54,673 nucleotides of DNA from an uncultured Victivallales bacterium (GCA_944390735.1 CALXRL010000091.1:1-54673), one strand, 5' to 3'; numbered from the stretch's first letter, positions 8,736 to 17,968 are shown. The notes: a model not told the origin generated them from the sequence alone. Program-made: numbers and translations.

Positions 8736-11024
8736 ATGAAAATGAAACAGAGTGACAGACAGCGGACTCCCGGCGGACAACCGTTCGCCGCCTCCGGAAA
8801 TGAACGGAAAAAAGGAGCGGATTTCTCCGCCCTGACCTTGCGGATGGATCGGATTCCGGACGGCTTTCAGTGCCGCTTCCGGCAGGAGACGGATCGATGT
8901 CTGCCGGAGATCACCGCCACGGGAGAAAAACTGGTGTTTGATTCGGTGGAGCTGGTGTTCCAGCTTTCCGCGTTTCCGGCGCCGGAGAGCTGCATGACCG
9001 ATGGTTCCGGCTGCATGGGGGATGGACTGCACCGGTTCCGGTGCCGTCCGGAGGAGGAGATCAAAGCGGCGGACTGGATGATTCTCCGTTTCGAAGAGCG
9101 GAGTTTCCTGATCGTGGGACTGATGTCATGGAACGTGTTTTCCGCGGTTCTCCACTGGAGCGGGAGTCGTCTTTCCGTGCAGTTCTACGGGGACGGCAAA
9201 CGCTTTGAACCCGGAGAGACCCGTGCGCTGGAGAGCGTTTTCTATCAGTTTGCCGATACGGAAGAGGCGTGCCTGGACGCCTATTTCTCCGCGATTGCCG
9301 CCTGTCAGAAGCGCCGGCCCCTGGAGCGCGATTTCCGGGGATGGGGATCGTGGGACTATTACTCCACCGGCTTTTCCGCGAAGACGCTTCAGGAGAATCT
9401 GCGCGAGGTCAAAGCGCTCTCTCCGGATGTGAATCTGATTCAGATCGACGACGGATACTGCGTCTGGGGGGACTGGATGGACATCAATCCCGCCGTTTTT
9501 CCCGACACTCTCCCTGTCGCGGTCCGGGCGTTGAAGGAGCAGGGCGTTGAGGTCGGCATCTGGTTTGCTCCGTTTCTGGCGCATACCGCTTCCCGCGTGG
9601 TGCGGGAGCATCCGGAGTGGTTTCTCCGGACGCCGGACGGAGCGCTCCGCCGCTATTTTGTCGATTATGCGGTTCTGGATCTCTCTCTGGACGAACCGCT
9701 GGATTACATTCGTCGCAGCGTCCGCTTCTTTCTGGAGGCCGGCATCACCTATTTCAAGGCGGATTTTCTGAAGGCCGGAGTGGTCAGCGGAGCGTCTGCG
9801 AACAATCAGACGCCTTATGAGCGGTTTCACCGCTGTCTTTCCGCGATCCGGGAGGAGATCGGGGAATCGGGATATCTGCTGGGCTGTTCGGCGGCGTTTT
9901 TCCCATGTGTCGGGCATGTGGATGCGATGCGCGTCGGGCCGGACGTCATGCCGAATTTCCAGGGAATCCGGAACTCGGCGAAGGGGTGTGTTGCGTCGTT
10001 TGCCGCGAACCGGAAGCTCTATCGCTGCGATGTGGACTATCTGGTCGTCCGGGGAGAGGGAATGGAGGATGCGGAACGGACCAGTCCCTCCAAAATCGGG
10101 ACTCTGACGCAGAACGAGGCGGAGATGTGGTGCAACTTTGTTGAACTCTCGGGCGGACCTGTCATTTCCAGCGACAAAATCGCCTGTCTGACTCCCGCGC
10201 GCAGGGAGCTTCTTGCCCGCACGCTCCGCGCTCCCGCGGAACACGGGAACTGTCGGATCCTGGACTACTGGTGCGGAGGAAGCGATCAGATTGCCTCCAT
10301 GCTTCTCTCTCCCTCCGGGCGTCTCGGACTTTTCAACTGGGAAGAGGAGGAACGCACCTTTTCCCCCGGCGGCAGACGCGTTACGCTTCCGCCGCACACC
10401 TCCGTGATTCTCGACTCCTTCTCCTGGAACGGGGAACGATATGAGACGCCAGTGCCGGATTCTCCCGTCCGGCAATGGTACGGGGAGGCGTTTCGCGAGA
10501 CGGCCCCGGTACGCACGTTCCCGCTCGGCGCGGCCGCCCGGAAGTTCCTGCGGCCGGATCATGTCGACGGAATGAGCATCCTCTACGGCGTCTACGAACC
10601 CCTGATCGGAGCAAGAACACTGGCGGGAATCCCGTTCCGGATCGACGAAACCGCACTGGCCCTGACGCGGGAATCCCCGGAATGCGAAATCCCCGTTCAC
10701 GCGGCGCTTTCCCGTCTCTATTTCCTGCATGCGGCCGACTGGCCGGTCAAGGGAGAGTTCCTTACCTGCGTCCTCCGGGACGAACAGGGAAACGAGACCG
10801 GATATCCTGTCGTGCTCGGGCGCGAAATCGGAAATTCCGACATCCGCTACTCGCTGCCCTGGAACTCCTCCGTCGCCCGGGTCGCGTGGATTGAACCGGA
10901 GGATTGCCGCACCTTGTATGTCTGGCGTCTGGAGATCGGCGAGGTCCGGAACATTGCCTCCATCCGCTTCACCTCGTTCCGCCAGAAGGGGGAGTATCTG
11001 CTGGCGGGTCTCTCCGGCTGCTGA
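8736..11024 (+). CDS. GH36-family alpha-galactosidase-like enzyme
   Basis: Predicted to release alpha-linked galactose (or a related sugar) from oligosaccharides. The order is an N-terminal beta-rich supersandwich, a TIM barrel (about residues 190-520) and a C-terminal beta domain. The barrel shows WGSWDYYSTGF, LIQIDDGYCVWGDW and GIWFAPFLA, typical of GH36/melibiase proteins. The likely nucleophile is Asp343 in TYFKADFLK and the likely acid/base is Asp403 in VGPDVMPN. There is no signal peptide, so it should be cytosolic and act on imported sugar. I chose the start at 8736 because AGAAGG lies five bases upstream; a longer frame opens at 8691. It appears to stand alone. Confidence 0.85.
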   Translation: MKMKQSDRQRTPGGQPFAASGNERKKGADFSALTLRMDRIPDGFQCRFRQETDRCLPEITATGEKLVFDSVELVFQLSAFPAPESCMTDGSGCMGDGLHRFRCRPEEEIKAADWMILRFEERSFLIVGLMSWNVFSAVLHWSGSRLSVQFYGDGKRFEPGETRALESVFYQFADTEEACLDAYFSAIAACQKRRPLERDFRGWGSWDYYSTGFSAKTLQENLREVKALSPDVNLIQIDDGYCVWGDWMDINPAVFPDTLPVAVRALKEQGVEVGIWFAPFLAHTASRVVREHPEWFLRTPDGALRRYFVDYAVLDLSLDEPLDYIRRSVRFFLEAGITYFKADFLKAGVVSGASANNQTPYERFHRCLSAIREEIGESGYLLGCSAAFFPCVGHVDAMRVGPDVMPNFQGIRNSAKGCVASFAANRKLYRCDVDYLVVRGEGMEDAERTSPSKIGTLTQNEAEMWCNFVELSGGPVISSDKIACLTPARRELLARTLRAPAEHGNCRILDYWCGGSDQIASMLLSPSGRLGLFNWEEEERTFSPGGRRVTLPPHTSVILDSFSWNGERYETPVPDSPVRQWYGEAFRETAPVRTFPLGAAARKFLRPDHVDGMSILYGVYEPLIGARTLAGIPFRIDETALALTRESPECEIPVHAALSRLYFLHAADWPVKGEFLTCVLRDEQGNETGYPVVLGREIGNSDIRYSLPWNSSVARVAWIEPEDCRTLYVWRLEIGEVRNIASIRFTSFRQKGEYLLAGLSGC

Positions 11025-11038
11025 AAATCCGTTTCCGG

Positions 11039-11084
11039 CAAAAAAAAAGACCGGACGGGAGATGCATTCATTCTCCCGTCCGGT
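11039..11084 (-). terminator. Rho-independent terminator of the GH57-like operon
   Basis: A perfect 13-bp stem (11050-11062 with 11072-11084, 9-nt loop) is followed on the minus strand by a run of T. It lies just after the GH57-like gene, between two convergent genes, and may also slow plus-strand transcription from the GH36 gene. Confidence 0.85.
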
Positions 11085-11113
11085 TCCTCATTCGGTCTGA
11101 TGCGGTTTCCGCC

Positions 11114-12496
11114 TTATTTTTCACCGAAGTATTTCTGGCTCATCAGAAGATTGTCGATCATGGCAATCTGCGTCTGCATGAGGTCCGGAGAATAGATCGC
11201 GCGTTTACGGGCGATTCCGCCTTTTTCCATGGCCGCGGCGAGGAACTTGTTTGCGGCATAGAGATCGTCGAGGGTCTCGCGGACGTTGAAGCGTCCGGGG
11301 GAGGTCGGAAGCGGGGGCCAGCGGGAGTCGGACACGTAGGCGCTGGCAAGAGCCTTCATCGCATGGTCGAGCTCTGCGGCGTCCCCGCCCCTCGCCCGGA
11401 TCGCTTCGATGCCGTCGAAGATGTTCCGGCAGACCGGATCCAGAATGCGGGAATAGGAGGTGTTCGCCCATGCCTTCGCGGTTCCGCCGTGCCAGGCGAC
11501 TCCGTTTTCAATGCAGTCGATGAGATCGTTTTCGATGATCGTCTTTGCGGAATCAATCACTTCGGAGGGGGTGGAGAGCTCATAGCCGAGTTCCTTTGCG
11601 GCATCCAGCAGCTCTTTGAAGCGTCCGACGCTGGCGGGTTCCGGTTCAAAGAAACGCGCCTGATTGAACTGCTTCACATAGAAATAGGCGGAGGTGCCGA
11701 TGTATTCCGCGTCTTCCGCATACGGCATGATGAAGCTGCCGCTTTCCTCAATGCGCTTCTGCCAGTTGCGCAGCATGGCGGTGATTTCGGAGAGCTGGAC
11801 GGGATCCTTGCGCATGCCTTCCGTGGCACCCATGAGATACCAGAGCATCGGATTGGCCATGCAGTCGGAACGGAAGATCATTTTCAGTCCGTTCGGCGCG
11901 ACGGAGGGATTCGTCAGATAGCGCAGGAACTGGGGCTTGTCCTTGATGTATTCTTCAATTTTGAAGAGATGATTTTTGTTGCTGTGGCCCTGCACGTCGT
12001 ATTTGAGTCCGGTGGCTTCGCGGATCTCGGGGAAGGAGAGAAGGAAGCTGTCGGCATCCATGACGAGCGATTCAAATCCCGCCTCCCGGTAGAGGTCGGG
12101 CAGCGTGGAGGACCAGCCGCATTCCGGATTCCATCCGGTGCGCGGACGAACGCCGATATGCCGTTCCCAGGTCTTGAGTCCTTCCTTCAGAGTGTCCAGC
12201 GCCACTTCCCGCGGAATGTTCGCAAGCATGACGTGGATGTGCGGAGAGCCCACCGGCTCGACTTTGCCTTCGGAAACGAGTTTCTTCAGAAGAGCCAGTA
12301 CTTCCGGAGCCTCCTCGGCAAGAACGTCCAGAGTGCGTCCGGAGGCCTCAAAGGCAATCTTGTAGTCGCCCTTGTCGATGAGCTCGAAAAGAGGACGGTA
12401 CGAGTTTTCCGCGACCCACGCGCGGCGTTTCGGGTCCAGCTGCGAATACTGAATGTTCGCATGCGGCATGAAAATGATTTTCTGTTTGTTGGGCAT
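11114..12496 (-). CDS. GH57-like glycoside hydrolase, substrate unknown
   Basis: A 460-residue cytosolic protein (no signal peptide) related to the GH57/GH38-type seven-stranded barrel enzymes. The N-terminal FMPHANIQYSQL resembles the first conserved His motif; GWNPECGW near residue 127 resembles the nucleophile region with its Glu; and YAEDAEYIGT around residue 265 resembles the acid/base region. The assignment is from motif order, so exact activity is open. The start at 12496 is set by AGGAGA seven bases upstream. It is the last gene of a four-gene operon that also encodes a dehydrogenase, an isomerase-like protein and a secreted esterase, which suggests it processes a short imported saccharide. 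Confidence 0.65.
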   Translation of the reverse strand: MPNKQKIIFMPHANIQYSQLDPKRRAWVAENSYRPLFELIDKGDYKIAFEASGRTLDVLAEEAPEVLALLKKLVSEGKVEPVGSPHIHVMLANIPREVALDTLKEGLKTWERHIGVRPRTGWNPECGWSSTLPDLYREAGFESLVMDADSFLLSFPEIREATGLKYDVQGHSNKNHLFKIEEYIKDKPQFLRYLTNPSVAPNGLKMIFRSDCMANPMLWYLMGATEGMRKDPVQLSEITAMLRNWQKRIEESGSFIMPYAEDAEYIGTSAYFYVKQFNQARFFEPEPASVGRFKELLDAAKELGYELSTPSEVIDSAKTIIENDLIDCIENGVAWHGGTAKAWANTSYSRILDPVCRNIFDGIEAIRARGGDAAELDHAMKALASAYVSDSRWPPLPTSPGRFNVRETLDDLYAANKFLAAAMEKGGIARKRAIYSPDLMQTQIAMIDNLLMSQKYFGEK

Positions 12497-12532
12497 GTGA
12501 CTTTCTCCTGTCATTGGATTGAATTTGAATGG

Positions 12533-13774
12533 TTATTCCGCTTCTGCATGAATCGTGTATTTTCTGGAATTCGGCGAGGCTTTGCGGTGTCCGGCGGACT
12601 GTTCCGCGGTCAGCGTTCGTCTGCACGTCATTCCGTTGTACATGGCAAACTGTCCCGATGCCGGGCAGACCCGGTCGCCGAGACCGATGGAAATCGTGAC
12701 CGGACACCGGATCCGTTTCGCCTGATTGACAATGTCGAAATAGTCAAGCGCCGGAGTGTATGCCGGTCTCCATCCTCCCAGGCGTCCCTCCTTGACGCCT
12801 CCGAGATTCGCGCACCACGGAATGGAGGCGCTGACCGCATTGACCGCCGGTTCCAGCGCGGCAATGTTGATCGCCTGAAACGCTCCCATGCTTCCCCCCG
12901 ATACCCGGAGATCCTTCCCGTTCCATTCCGGACGGCTCTTGAGATATTCAATCGCCCGCAGATCCCGGAGGATCATCCAGTTGAAATCGCAGTTTTCCGG
13001 CGTCTCATTGTTGCGGAATCCGAATCCTTTGTAGGCTCCTCTGGACTGCTCCGTGTAGAATTTCGGCTCCTTTCCCTGCGGCAGACCGTGACGGCTGATC
13101 GAAAGCGACAGCATCCCCCGTTCCGCCAGCTGATCCTGTTTCGGCACGGATCCGAATCCGTAGCCGTACACGTTGACCACCGCTTTCAAAGAGCCCGGTC
13201 CGGCATTCTTCGGCATGGAAAGATATCCCGTCGCTGGATATTTCCCGACTGATTTGATCTCAAACATCCAGCAGTCGACATTCCTGCGGTTCGAGGGGAC
13301 CGGAGTCAGTTTCACCTCCATCGGAACCGCTTTCAGACGCGCCTTCTGACGGGCCCAGAACGCATCGAAATCCTTCGGTTCGGGAACGGTCTGACGGATT
13401 TTTTCAACATCCGCACCCGCGGAGATGCTGAGCGGAAGCGCTCCTTTCAGCGCATTTCCTTTTGCGTCCGTCGCCTTTGCCTCCAGATAGACAAAACCCG
13501 GTTTGGAGAGCGACGTGCGGATCACCAGCGGTTTTTCCGGATCGGAAACGGCGTTCCCCTTCCGGCGTTTGCCGTCTTCGCCGAAGAGATTCCACTGGAT
13601 CGGCACTCCTTTTTCCGGTTTTCCATCCTTGAGCAGAGAAATCCGGAAGACAATCTCCTCTCCGCAGCGATAGGAAAGCGGCGATTTTTCCGAGTCCCCC
13701 GCAAAATAGATCTGTTCCGCAAACAGGACAACTGCGGAGCAGAGCAGAAGCAGCACAGCAAGTTTTTTCCCCAT
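12533..13774 (-). CDS. Secreted acetyl esterase (AXE1/cephalosporin-C deacetylase family)
   Basis: Predicted to remove acetyl groups from polysaccharide or oligosaccharide outside the cytoplasm. The first 19 residues are a signal peptide ending in LFA. An immunoglobulin-like N-terminal part (about 20-110) precedes the alpha/beta hydrolase domain. The likely triad is Ser295 in GGSMGA, Asp367 in GLGDRVCP and His396 in SAGH, all in the normal order. The C-terminus ends only 17 residues after the His, a little short for the family but complete. One base separates it from the upstream isomerase-like gene, so the two are translated together. Xylan is the classical substrate; here it is unproven. 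Confidence 0.85.
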   Translation of the reverse strand: MGKKLAVLLLLCSAVVLFAEQIYFAGDSEKSPLSYRCGEEIVFRISLLKDGKPEKGVPIQWNLFGEDGKRRKGNAVSDPEKPLVIRTSLSKPGFVYLEAKATDAKGNALKGALPLSISAGADVEKIRQTVPEPKDFDAFWARQKARLKAVPMEVKLTPVPSNRRNVDCWMFEIKSVGKYPATGYLSMPKNAGPGSLKAVVNVYGYGFGSVPKQDQLAERGMLSLSISRHGLPQGKEPKFYTEQSRGAYKGFGFRNNETPENCDFNWMILRDLRAIEYLKSRPEWNGKDLRVSGGSMGAFQAINIAALEPAVNAVSASIPWCANLGGVKEGRLGGWRPAYTPALDYFDIVNQAKRIRCPVTISIGLGDRVCPASGQFAMYNGMTCRRTLTAEQSAGHRKASPNSRKYTIHAEAE

Positions 13775-13775
13775 T

Positions 13776-14594
13776 TCAGCGGACCTCGTTTTCCCGGAGG
13801 AACGTCAGACTGCGCCGGAGTCCATCCTCGACATCCGCGGTCAGTTCGTATTCAATCAGCGCGGGTCCGGAGTAGTTCCGGAGCGCTTCCAGAAGTTTTT
13901 TCCAGTCCAGCCGTCCTTCCCCGCACGCGGCGGGAACCACTCCGCCCGGAACCGAACGGAAATCCTTCAGATGAACATACGGAATCGACGACGAAAAGAG
14001 TTCATAGAACGCAATCGGATCGGTCGATCCGACCGCCGCCAGGTTCGCAGGATCATAATTGATCGACACGCCGGTCCTGAGAATCTCGCGCCAGGTGTCC
14101 ACGCGGGTCGTGACGCTGGCAAAGTGAACCAGGGCGTCGCCGTTGGATGTCACTCCTCCGTGAGTTTCCACCGCAAGCACCACGCCGTGCCGTTTTGCAC
14201 ACTCCGCAGCGGCGGAAAGACATTCCAGCATCCGGTCGAAACGGGCTCCGATGACCACACTGTCCGACTGGAATCCGGCAAAGATCCGCAGCGCTTTCAC
14301 TCCCAGCTGACCGCAGATGCCGATGACCGTTTTGACTTTTGCAAGCTGTTCCTCCGCGTCATCCCCGGTGAAATCGTTGCCGGTGCAGGCGCAGTCGAGC
14401 GCGATTCCGTGGCGGGAAAAGAGTTCCCGGACTTCGGCAATCTGTCCGGCCGTCGCGTCGACCTGCAGAAAATCCTTGTCATACCCCGCGATGCTGAGTT
14501 CCAGAAGGCGCAGGCCCATGGCGGAGGTGAGCTTGAGCTGTTCCTCCAGCGGGGTCTCGCGGAGACCCCATGCGGCATTCCCGATCTGCATCAT
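13776..14594 (-). CDS. Sugar phosphate isomerase/epimerase (xylose isomerase-like TIM barrel)
   Basis: A 272-residue cytosolic protein of the AP-endonuclease-2/xylose isomerase-like barrel family. Seen in order are GLRLLELSIAGYD, ALDCACTGND, VLAVETHGG with the metal-binding Glu, INYDPANLA and YVHLKDFRS with the His-Leu-Lys-Asp metal motif. These support a divalent-metal isomerase or epimerase of a sugar or sugar acid. Its start codon overlaps the stop of the dehydrogenase gene, so expression is coupled. Substrate unknown. Confidence 0.8.
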   Translation of the reverse strand: MMQIGNAAWGLRETPLEEQLKLTSAMGLRLLELSIAGYDKDFLQVDATAGQIAEVRELFSRHGIALDCACTGNDFTGDDAEEQLAKVKTVIGICGQLGVKALRIFAGFQSDSVVIGARFDRMLECLSAAAECAKRHGVVLAVETHGGVTSNGDALVHFASVTTRVDTWREILRTGVSINYDPANLAAVGSTDPIAFYELFSSSIPYVHLKDFRSVPGGVVPAACGEGRLDWKKLLEALRNYSGPALIEYELTADVEDGLRRSLTFLRENEVR

Positions 14595-15631
14595 TGATAC
14601 TCCCTCCAGTCAAACAGGATCTTGAAGACGTCGGAGCCTTTCCTGTGCTGATATTCGAACGCTTCCTTCGCCTTGCCCGCGGGCCAGATTTCAATCGGCA
14701 GATGGGAGGTGTCGAACTTGCCTTCGCTCATGTACTTCAGGATCTCCGCCTTGCCGCGGTGCTTGATGGCGCAGCTCATGGTGATCTTGCAGTTTTTGAC
14801 GAACCAGCGGTGGTAGTGATCGAACAGAATGCGTTCCGGATAATCGCCGTTGAGATGAATATGACCGGGTTCATCGTCGTCGCCCCAGCCGCCGTCTTTC
14901 AGATAACGGTGGAGGATGCCCGGAACTTCCGGATTGCCGGAACATTCGATGATCTTGTCGGCCTTTTTGCCGTTGGTGATGTCCAGAAGCATGCGGATGC
15001 CCTCCTCGCCGGTGGGAAGGACGTGATCCACGTAATGGGCGGCGATCGAACGGCGGAACTCGTTGGGCTCCACACAGATCAGCGTGGCGGTCGGGCACTT
15101 GATCCGGAGAATCTGCATGGCGCTGGTGCCCACCATTCCCGCTCCGAAAACGATGATGGTGTCGTGCTCCCGGAATGAGAAGTTTTCAATGCCTTTCAGA
15201 GGAACGCACGCAAGATAGGCAAGAACGGCGTCGGCATCGGAGACGTTGTCCGGAACCTTTTCAAAGGGATCGCCCGCCCCTCCGGCGTTGGCGGAATCCT
15301 TGTGCACCAGAAGGGTTCCGCCGCCCCATGCGGAACAGCAGTCCATATATTTCCGGCATTCGTTAATCATGACGCGGTCGCCTTTTTTGAGTCCGGGGGC
15401 GTAGGCGCCCTCCTCCAGAATCACACCCATGTTCTCATAACCGGGAACAAGCGGGTACCAGCACTGTTCCGGATGCTGAAGTCCATGATAGGTCTTCATG
15501 TCGGTCCCCGTGCTGATGGCGCTCATCCGGGTCTTCGCCACAACGGTGTCTTCGCGTTTCGGCGTCAGCGTGACTTCCCGGAAGGCCGCTTCCATGGGAC
15601 GCTCGATTACCACACTCAATGTTTTTGTCAT
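14591..15631 (-). CDS. Medium-chain dehydrogenase/reductase (zinc-type alcohol dehydrogenase-like)
   Basis: A 346-residue cytosolic NAD(P)-dependent dehydrogenase, probably oxidising a sugar or polyol hydroxyl. The GroES-like half contains VPGYENMG, where the usual GHE is replaced by GYE, and KKGDRV. The Rossmann half has IIVFGAGMVGTSAMQ near residue 165. The four-Cys structural zinc cluster of classical alcohol dehydrogenases is absent, so it is a divergent member. AGGAGG nine bases upstream fixes the start. It is the first gene of the dehydrogenase-isomerase-esterase-GH57 operon. Confidence 0.82.
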   Translation of the reverse strand: MTKTLSVVIERPMEAAFREVTLTPKREDTVVAKTRMSAISTGTDMKTYHGLQHPEQCWYPLVPGYENMGVILEEGAYAPGLKKGDRVMINECRKYMDCCSAWGGGTLLVHKDSANAGGAGDPFEKVPDNVSDADAVLAYLACVPLKGIENFSFREHDTIIVFGAGMVGTSAMQILRIKCPTATLICVEPNEFRRSIAAHYVDHVLPTGEEGIRMLLDITNGKKADKIIECSGNPEVPGILHRYLKDGGWGDDDEPGHIHLNGDYPERILFDHYHRWFVKNCKITMSCAIKHRGKAEILKYMSEGKFDTSHLPIEIWPAGKAKEAFEYQHRKGSDVFKILFDWREYQ

Positions 15632-15678
15632 GATCGATTTCCTCCTGATGGGGTTGGATATACTATGGTTTTTTTGTA

Positions 15679-15707
15679 TATATATATCCCGACCTTCAAA
15701 GATGCAA
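15679..15707 (-). promoter_or_regulatory. Promoter of the dehydrogenase-esterase operon
   Basis: The minus strand has TTGCAT (15702-15707), a 17-bp spacer and TATATA (15679-15684) in a TATA-rich stretch. About 50 bp separate it from the start codon. The plus-strand word TACTATGGT at 15661-15669, just inside the transcript, recurs with one difference in the leader of the neighbouring regulator gene and might be an operator. Confidence 0.5.
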
Positions 15708-15853
15708 GGGGAAAAAGGAAAAAAAACGGATTTTTCATTCCGCTTCTCCGCCGGGGAAGGGGAGGAATCGAAGGGGATTCTTTCTTCCGTCTGCGGGAAA
15801 CGGTTTGCAGTCCGGGATTTCCGACCGCTCCGGAAAGGAGTCGGGTGCGTCCT

Positions 15854-16888
15854 TTATTCCGCGTGGAAGATGGAGGGAAGAGTCTGGGAGATGGCGCGGC
15901 GATCGGAGGGATTCACAATTTTCCGGATCAGCAGTTCCGCCGCTTTTTCTCCGCAGAGCTGCCGGTCGCCCCGGATCGTCGGATAGGAGAAGGGCAGAGA
16001 GGTCCGGACTCCGTCGCACCCGCAGATCAGCATCTGTCCCGGGACGGAAATGCCCGCCTCCTCCAGGGCCCGCACCGCTCCCGGGATCATGTGGTCTCCG
16101 GAGATCAGCACGGCGTCCGGCCGGGTCCGGGAGAGAATGTTCCGCATGGCCGGATAGCCGTTCTCCGCCAGAAGACGCACATTCTCAATCAGATCCGGAT
16201 CAATCTGATGATACCGCTGCACCGCATCCAGATAGTGCTGAAAACGGCTCGCCAGGCGCGAATTGGTGTAACTGCACGTGATCCCGATGAAACCGATTCG
16301 CTCCGCCCCCCGGTCGACCAGATAGTCCACCGCGTCGTGAATGGCCTGTCCGTCGTCAATGGAGACGGAGAGGACGCCCGGCTCGTCCACCGGATCCGCG
16401 GCCGAGACAAACGGAACGCTCGTTTCCGTCTGAAGCAGTTTGATCAGGCGCTTTTCGCTGACGCCCAGCAGCAGTTTGCCCGCGGATTCGCAGAATGTGA
16501 ATCCGTTGAGATTCAGAATCCCTTCGGAATTGGTCTCCAGCATGCTCAGAACCGGTCGGTAGCCGTTCTCCGAAAGGGTTTTCACCACTCCGGACCAGAC
16601 CTCTCCCCAGAACGGATGCGACGAGACCGTGGCGTATCCTTCAAACAGCACCTCCACCATGCGTGCTCCGTCGATGTTCATCGGAGTCCGGAGAAATGTG
16701 CCGCAGCCTTTTTTCCGGAGCAGAATCCCGTCCCCCACCAGCTGATTCAGCGCCTTGTTGATGGTTTTGAAATTGACGCCGAACTCTTCCGCAAGTTCCT
16801 GGGAAAGCGGCAGTTTCTCCTCATATGCGCCCTCCCGGATTCTCCGGAGAAGCTCCTCTACGATTTTTCCCTGTTTATATTCCGGCAT
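15854..16888 (-). CDS. GntR/LacI hybrid transcription regulator
   Basis: A 344-residue regulator with a GntR winged helix (about residues 1-70: KLPLSQELAEEFGVNFKTIN) joined to a LacI-type periplasmic-binding-protein domain (about 80-344). The sensor part shows RIGFIGITC and LISGDHMIPGAVRALEEAG, typical of sugar-binding repressors such as the AraR class. It lies upstream of, and in line with, the dehydrogenase-esterase operon, the likely target. The start at 16888 is the only good Met, but its ribosome site is weak. It is divergent from the radical SAM gene. Confidence 0.85.
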   Translation of the reverse strand: MPEYKQGKIVEELLRRIREGAYEEKLPLSQELAEEFGVNFKTINKALNQLVGDGILLRKKGCGTFLRTPMNIDGARMVEVLFEGYATVSSHPFWGEVWSGVVKTLSENGYRPVLSMLETNSEGILNLNGFTFCESAGKLLLGVSEKRLIKLLQTETSVPFVSAADPVDEPGVLSVSIDDGQAIHDAVDYLVDRGAERIGFIGITCSYTNSRLASRFQHYLDAVQRYHQIDPDLIENVRLLAENGYPAMRNILSRTRPDAVLISGDHMIPGAVRALEEAGISVPGQMLICGCDGVRTSLPFSYPTIRGDRQLCGEKAAELLIRKIVNPSDRRAISQTLPSIFHAE

Positions 16889-16932
16889 AAGACGGCGATT
16901 CCATTTGTTTTTTTCTGAAGTTAAGTTATAGT

Positions 16933-16962
16933 TATACCATAATAAGAAATCTTCAATAGTCA
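16933..16962 (-). promoter_or_regulatory. Promoter/operator region of the GntR/LacI hybrid gene
   Basis: On the minus strand TTGACT (16957-16962) stands 16 bp before TATGGT. The AT-rich following stretch repeats GTTATA twice on the plus strand, which could be an operator. The -35 overlaps the AAGG ribosome site of the divergent radical SAM gene. Confidence 0.4.
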
Positions 16963-16973
16963 AGGTATGGTTT

Positions 16974-17957
16974 ATGTTTTTTCCGGAAATCGTCTCCATG
17001 CACTTCCAGCTGACGGGCCGCTGCAACCTGAAATGTATTTTCTGCGGACAGCAGAACGGAATGTTTTCCGCCCGGGACCGGGAGGAGGAGCTTCCCTTTG
17101 AAAAATGGATCTCGCTGGCGGAGGAGATCCGGAGAAGCGGAGCGCGGCCGGAGATCATCCTCTGGGGAGGAGAACCGCTTCTGCATCCCCGCTTCGACGA
17201 ACTGGCGGAACGGCTGCATTGCATGGAGTTCCCCCTCGGAATCGTGACCAACGGCACTCTTGCGGACCGTCATGCCGCCATTCTGAACGACCGCTTCCGG
17301 ACCATTTACATCTCGCTGGACGGAAATGCGGAATATCACAACCGCATTCGCGGAAAAGGAGTGTTTGAAAAGGTCAGCGCGAATCTGGCGCTTCTGAACA
17401 AGCGCAGAGGGCATCTGGTGTTTCTCTGCACGCTCGCGGATGAAAACGTCTCCGCAGCGCCGGAGATTGCGGAGACTCTGGCGCGGTTCCGGCCGGATAA
17501 AATAATTTTTCAGCGTCTCATGTATTTCTCCGCACAGGAGATTGCCGACTACCGTCACTGGCTGAAGACCACGTTCCAGACGGACGATCCCTCCATCGAG
17601 GTCTGGAGACGCGACGACGATTCCGAATACCGGATGCGTCTGGAGGCCGCCGTGACCGCTCTCCGCCGCCGGATGGACGCCGGTGCATATCCCTGCGCAA
17701 TTGAGATCAGCCGTCATCTGGCGGAAGGCGAACCCTGTCTTGCGCCTTTCCGCCGCGTTCACATCAAGTACAACGGCGATCTGCTCTTCTGCACGGACTT
17801 CTACGGATTTTCCGCAGGGAATGTGAAGCGCAATACCATCCGGGAGATTTTTTACGGGCCGCGAGCCGCGCTCTTCCGCCGGGAGATCGAGGCGTCCCGC
17901 AATCCGCTCTGCCGTCACTGTTCCTGGCGGAGCAACCGCTTGTTCCGTCTCGACTGA
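16974..17957 (+). CDS. Radical SAM protein with short SPASM-like tail
   Basis: A 327-residue cytosolic radical SAM enzyme. The CNLKCIFC motif near residue 17 binds the 4Fe-4S cluster and WGGEPLLHP supplies the SAM-binding GGE. The C-terminal part has scattered Cys (PCLAPF, LLFCTDF, PLCRHCSW), a short SPASM/twitch-like cluster site that could bind an auxiliary cluster. The size fits radical SAM enzymes acting on peptides or small molecules, but no substrate peptide gene is visible next to it. AAGG eight bases upstream supports the start. It is divergent from the GntR/LacI hybrid gene, so the two may share control. Confidence 0.82.
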   Translation: MFFPEIVSMHFQLTGRCNLKCIFCGQQNGMFSARDREEELPFEKWISLAEEIRRSGARPEIILWGGEPLLHPRFDELAERLHCMEFPLGIVTNGTLADRHAAILNDRFRTIYISLDGNAEYHNRIRGKGVFEKVSANLALLNKRRGHLVFLCTLADENVSAAPEIAETLARFRPDKIIFQRLMYFSAQEIADYRHWLKTTFQTDDPSIEVWRRDDDSEYRMRLEAAVTALRRRMDAGAYPCAIEISRHLAEGEPCLAPFRRVHIKYNGDLLFCTDFYGFSAGNVKRNTIREIFYGPRAALFRREIEASRNPLCRHCSWRSNRLFRLD

Positions 17958-17968
17958 GAGCGGGAATG

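Noticed and set aside
10904..13252. Long plus-strand frame antisense to the GH57-like and esterase genes
   Set aside because: Both minus-strand genes show catalytic motifs and ribosome sites; this frame shows none.
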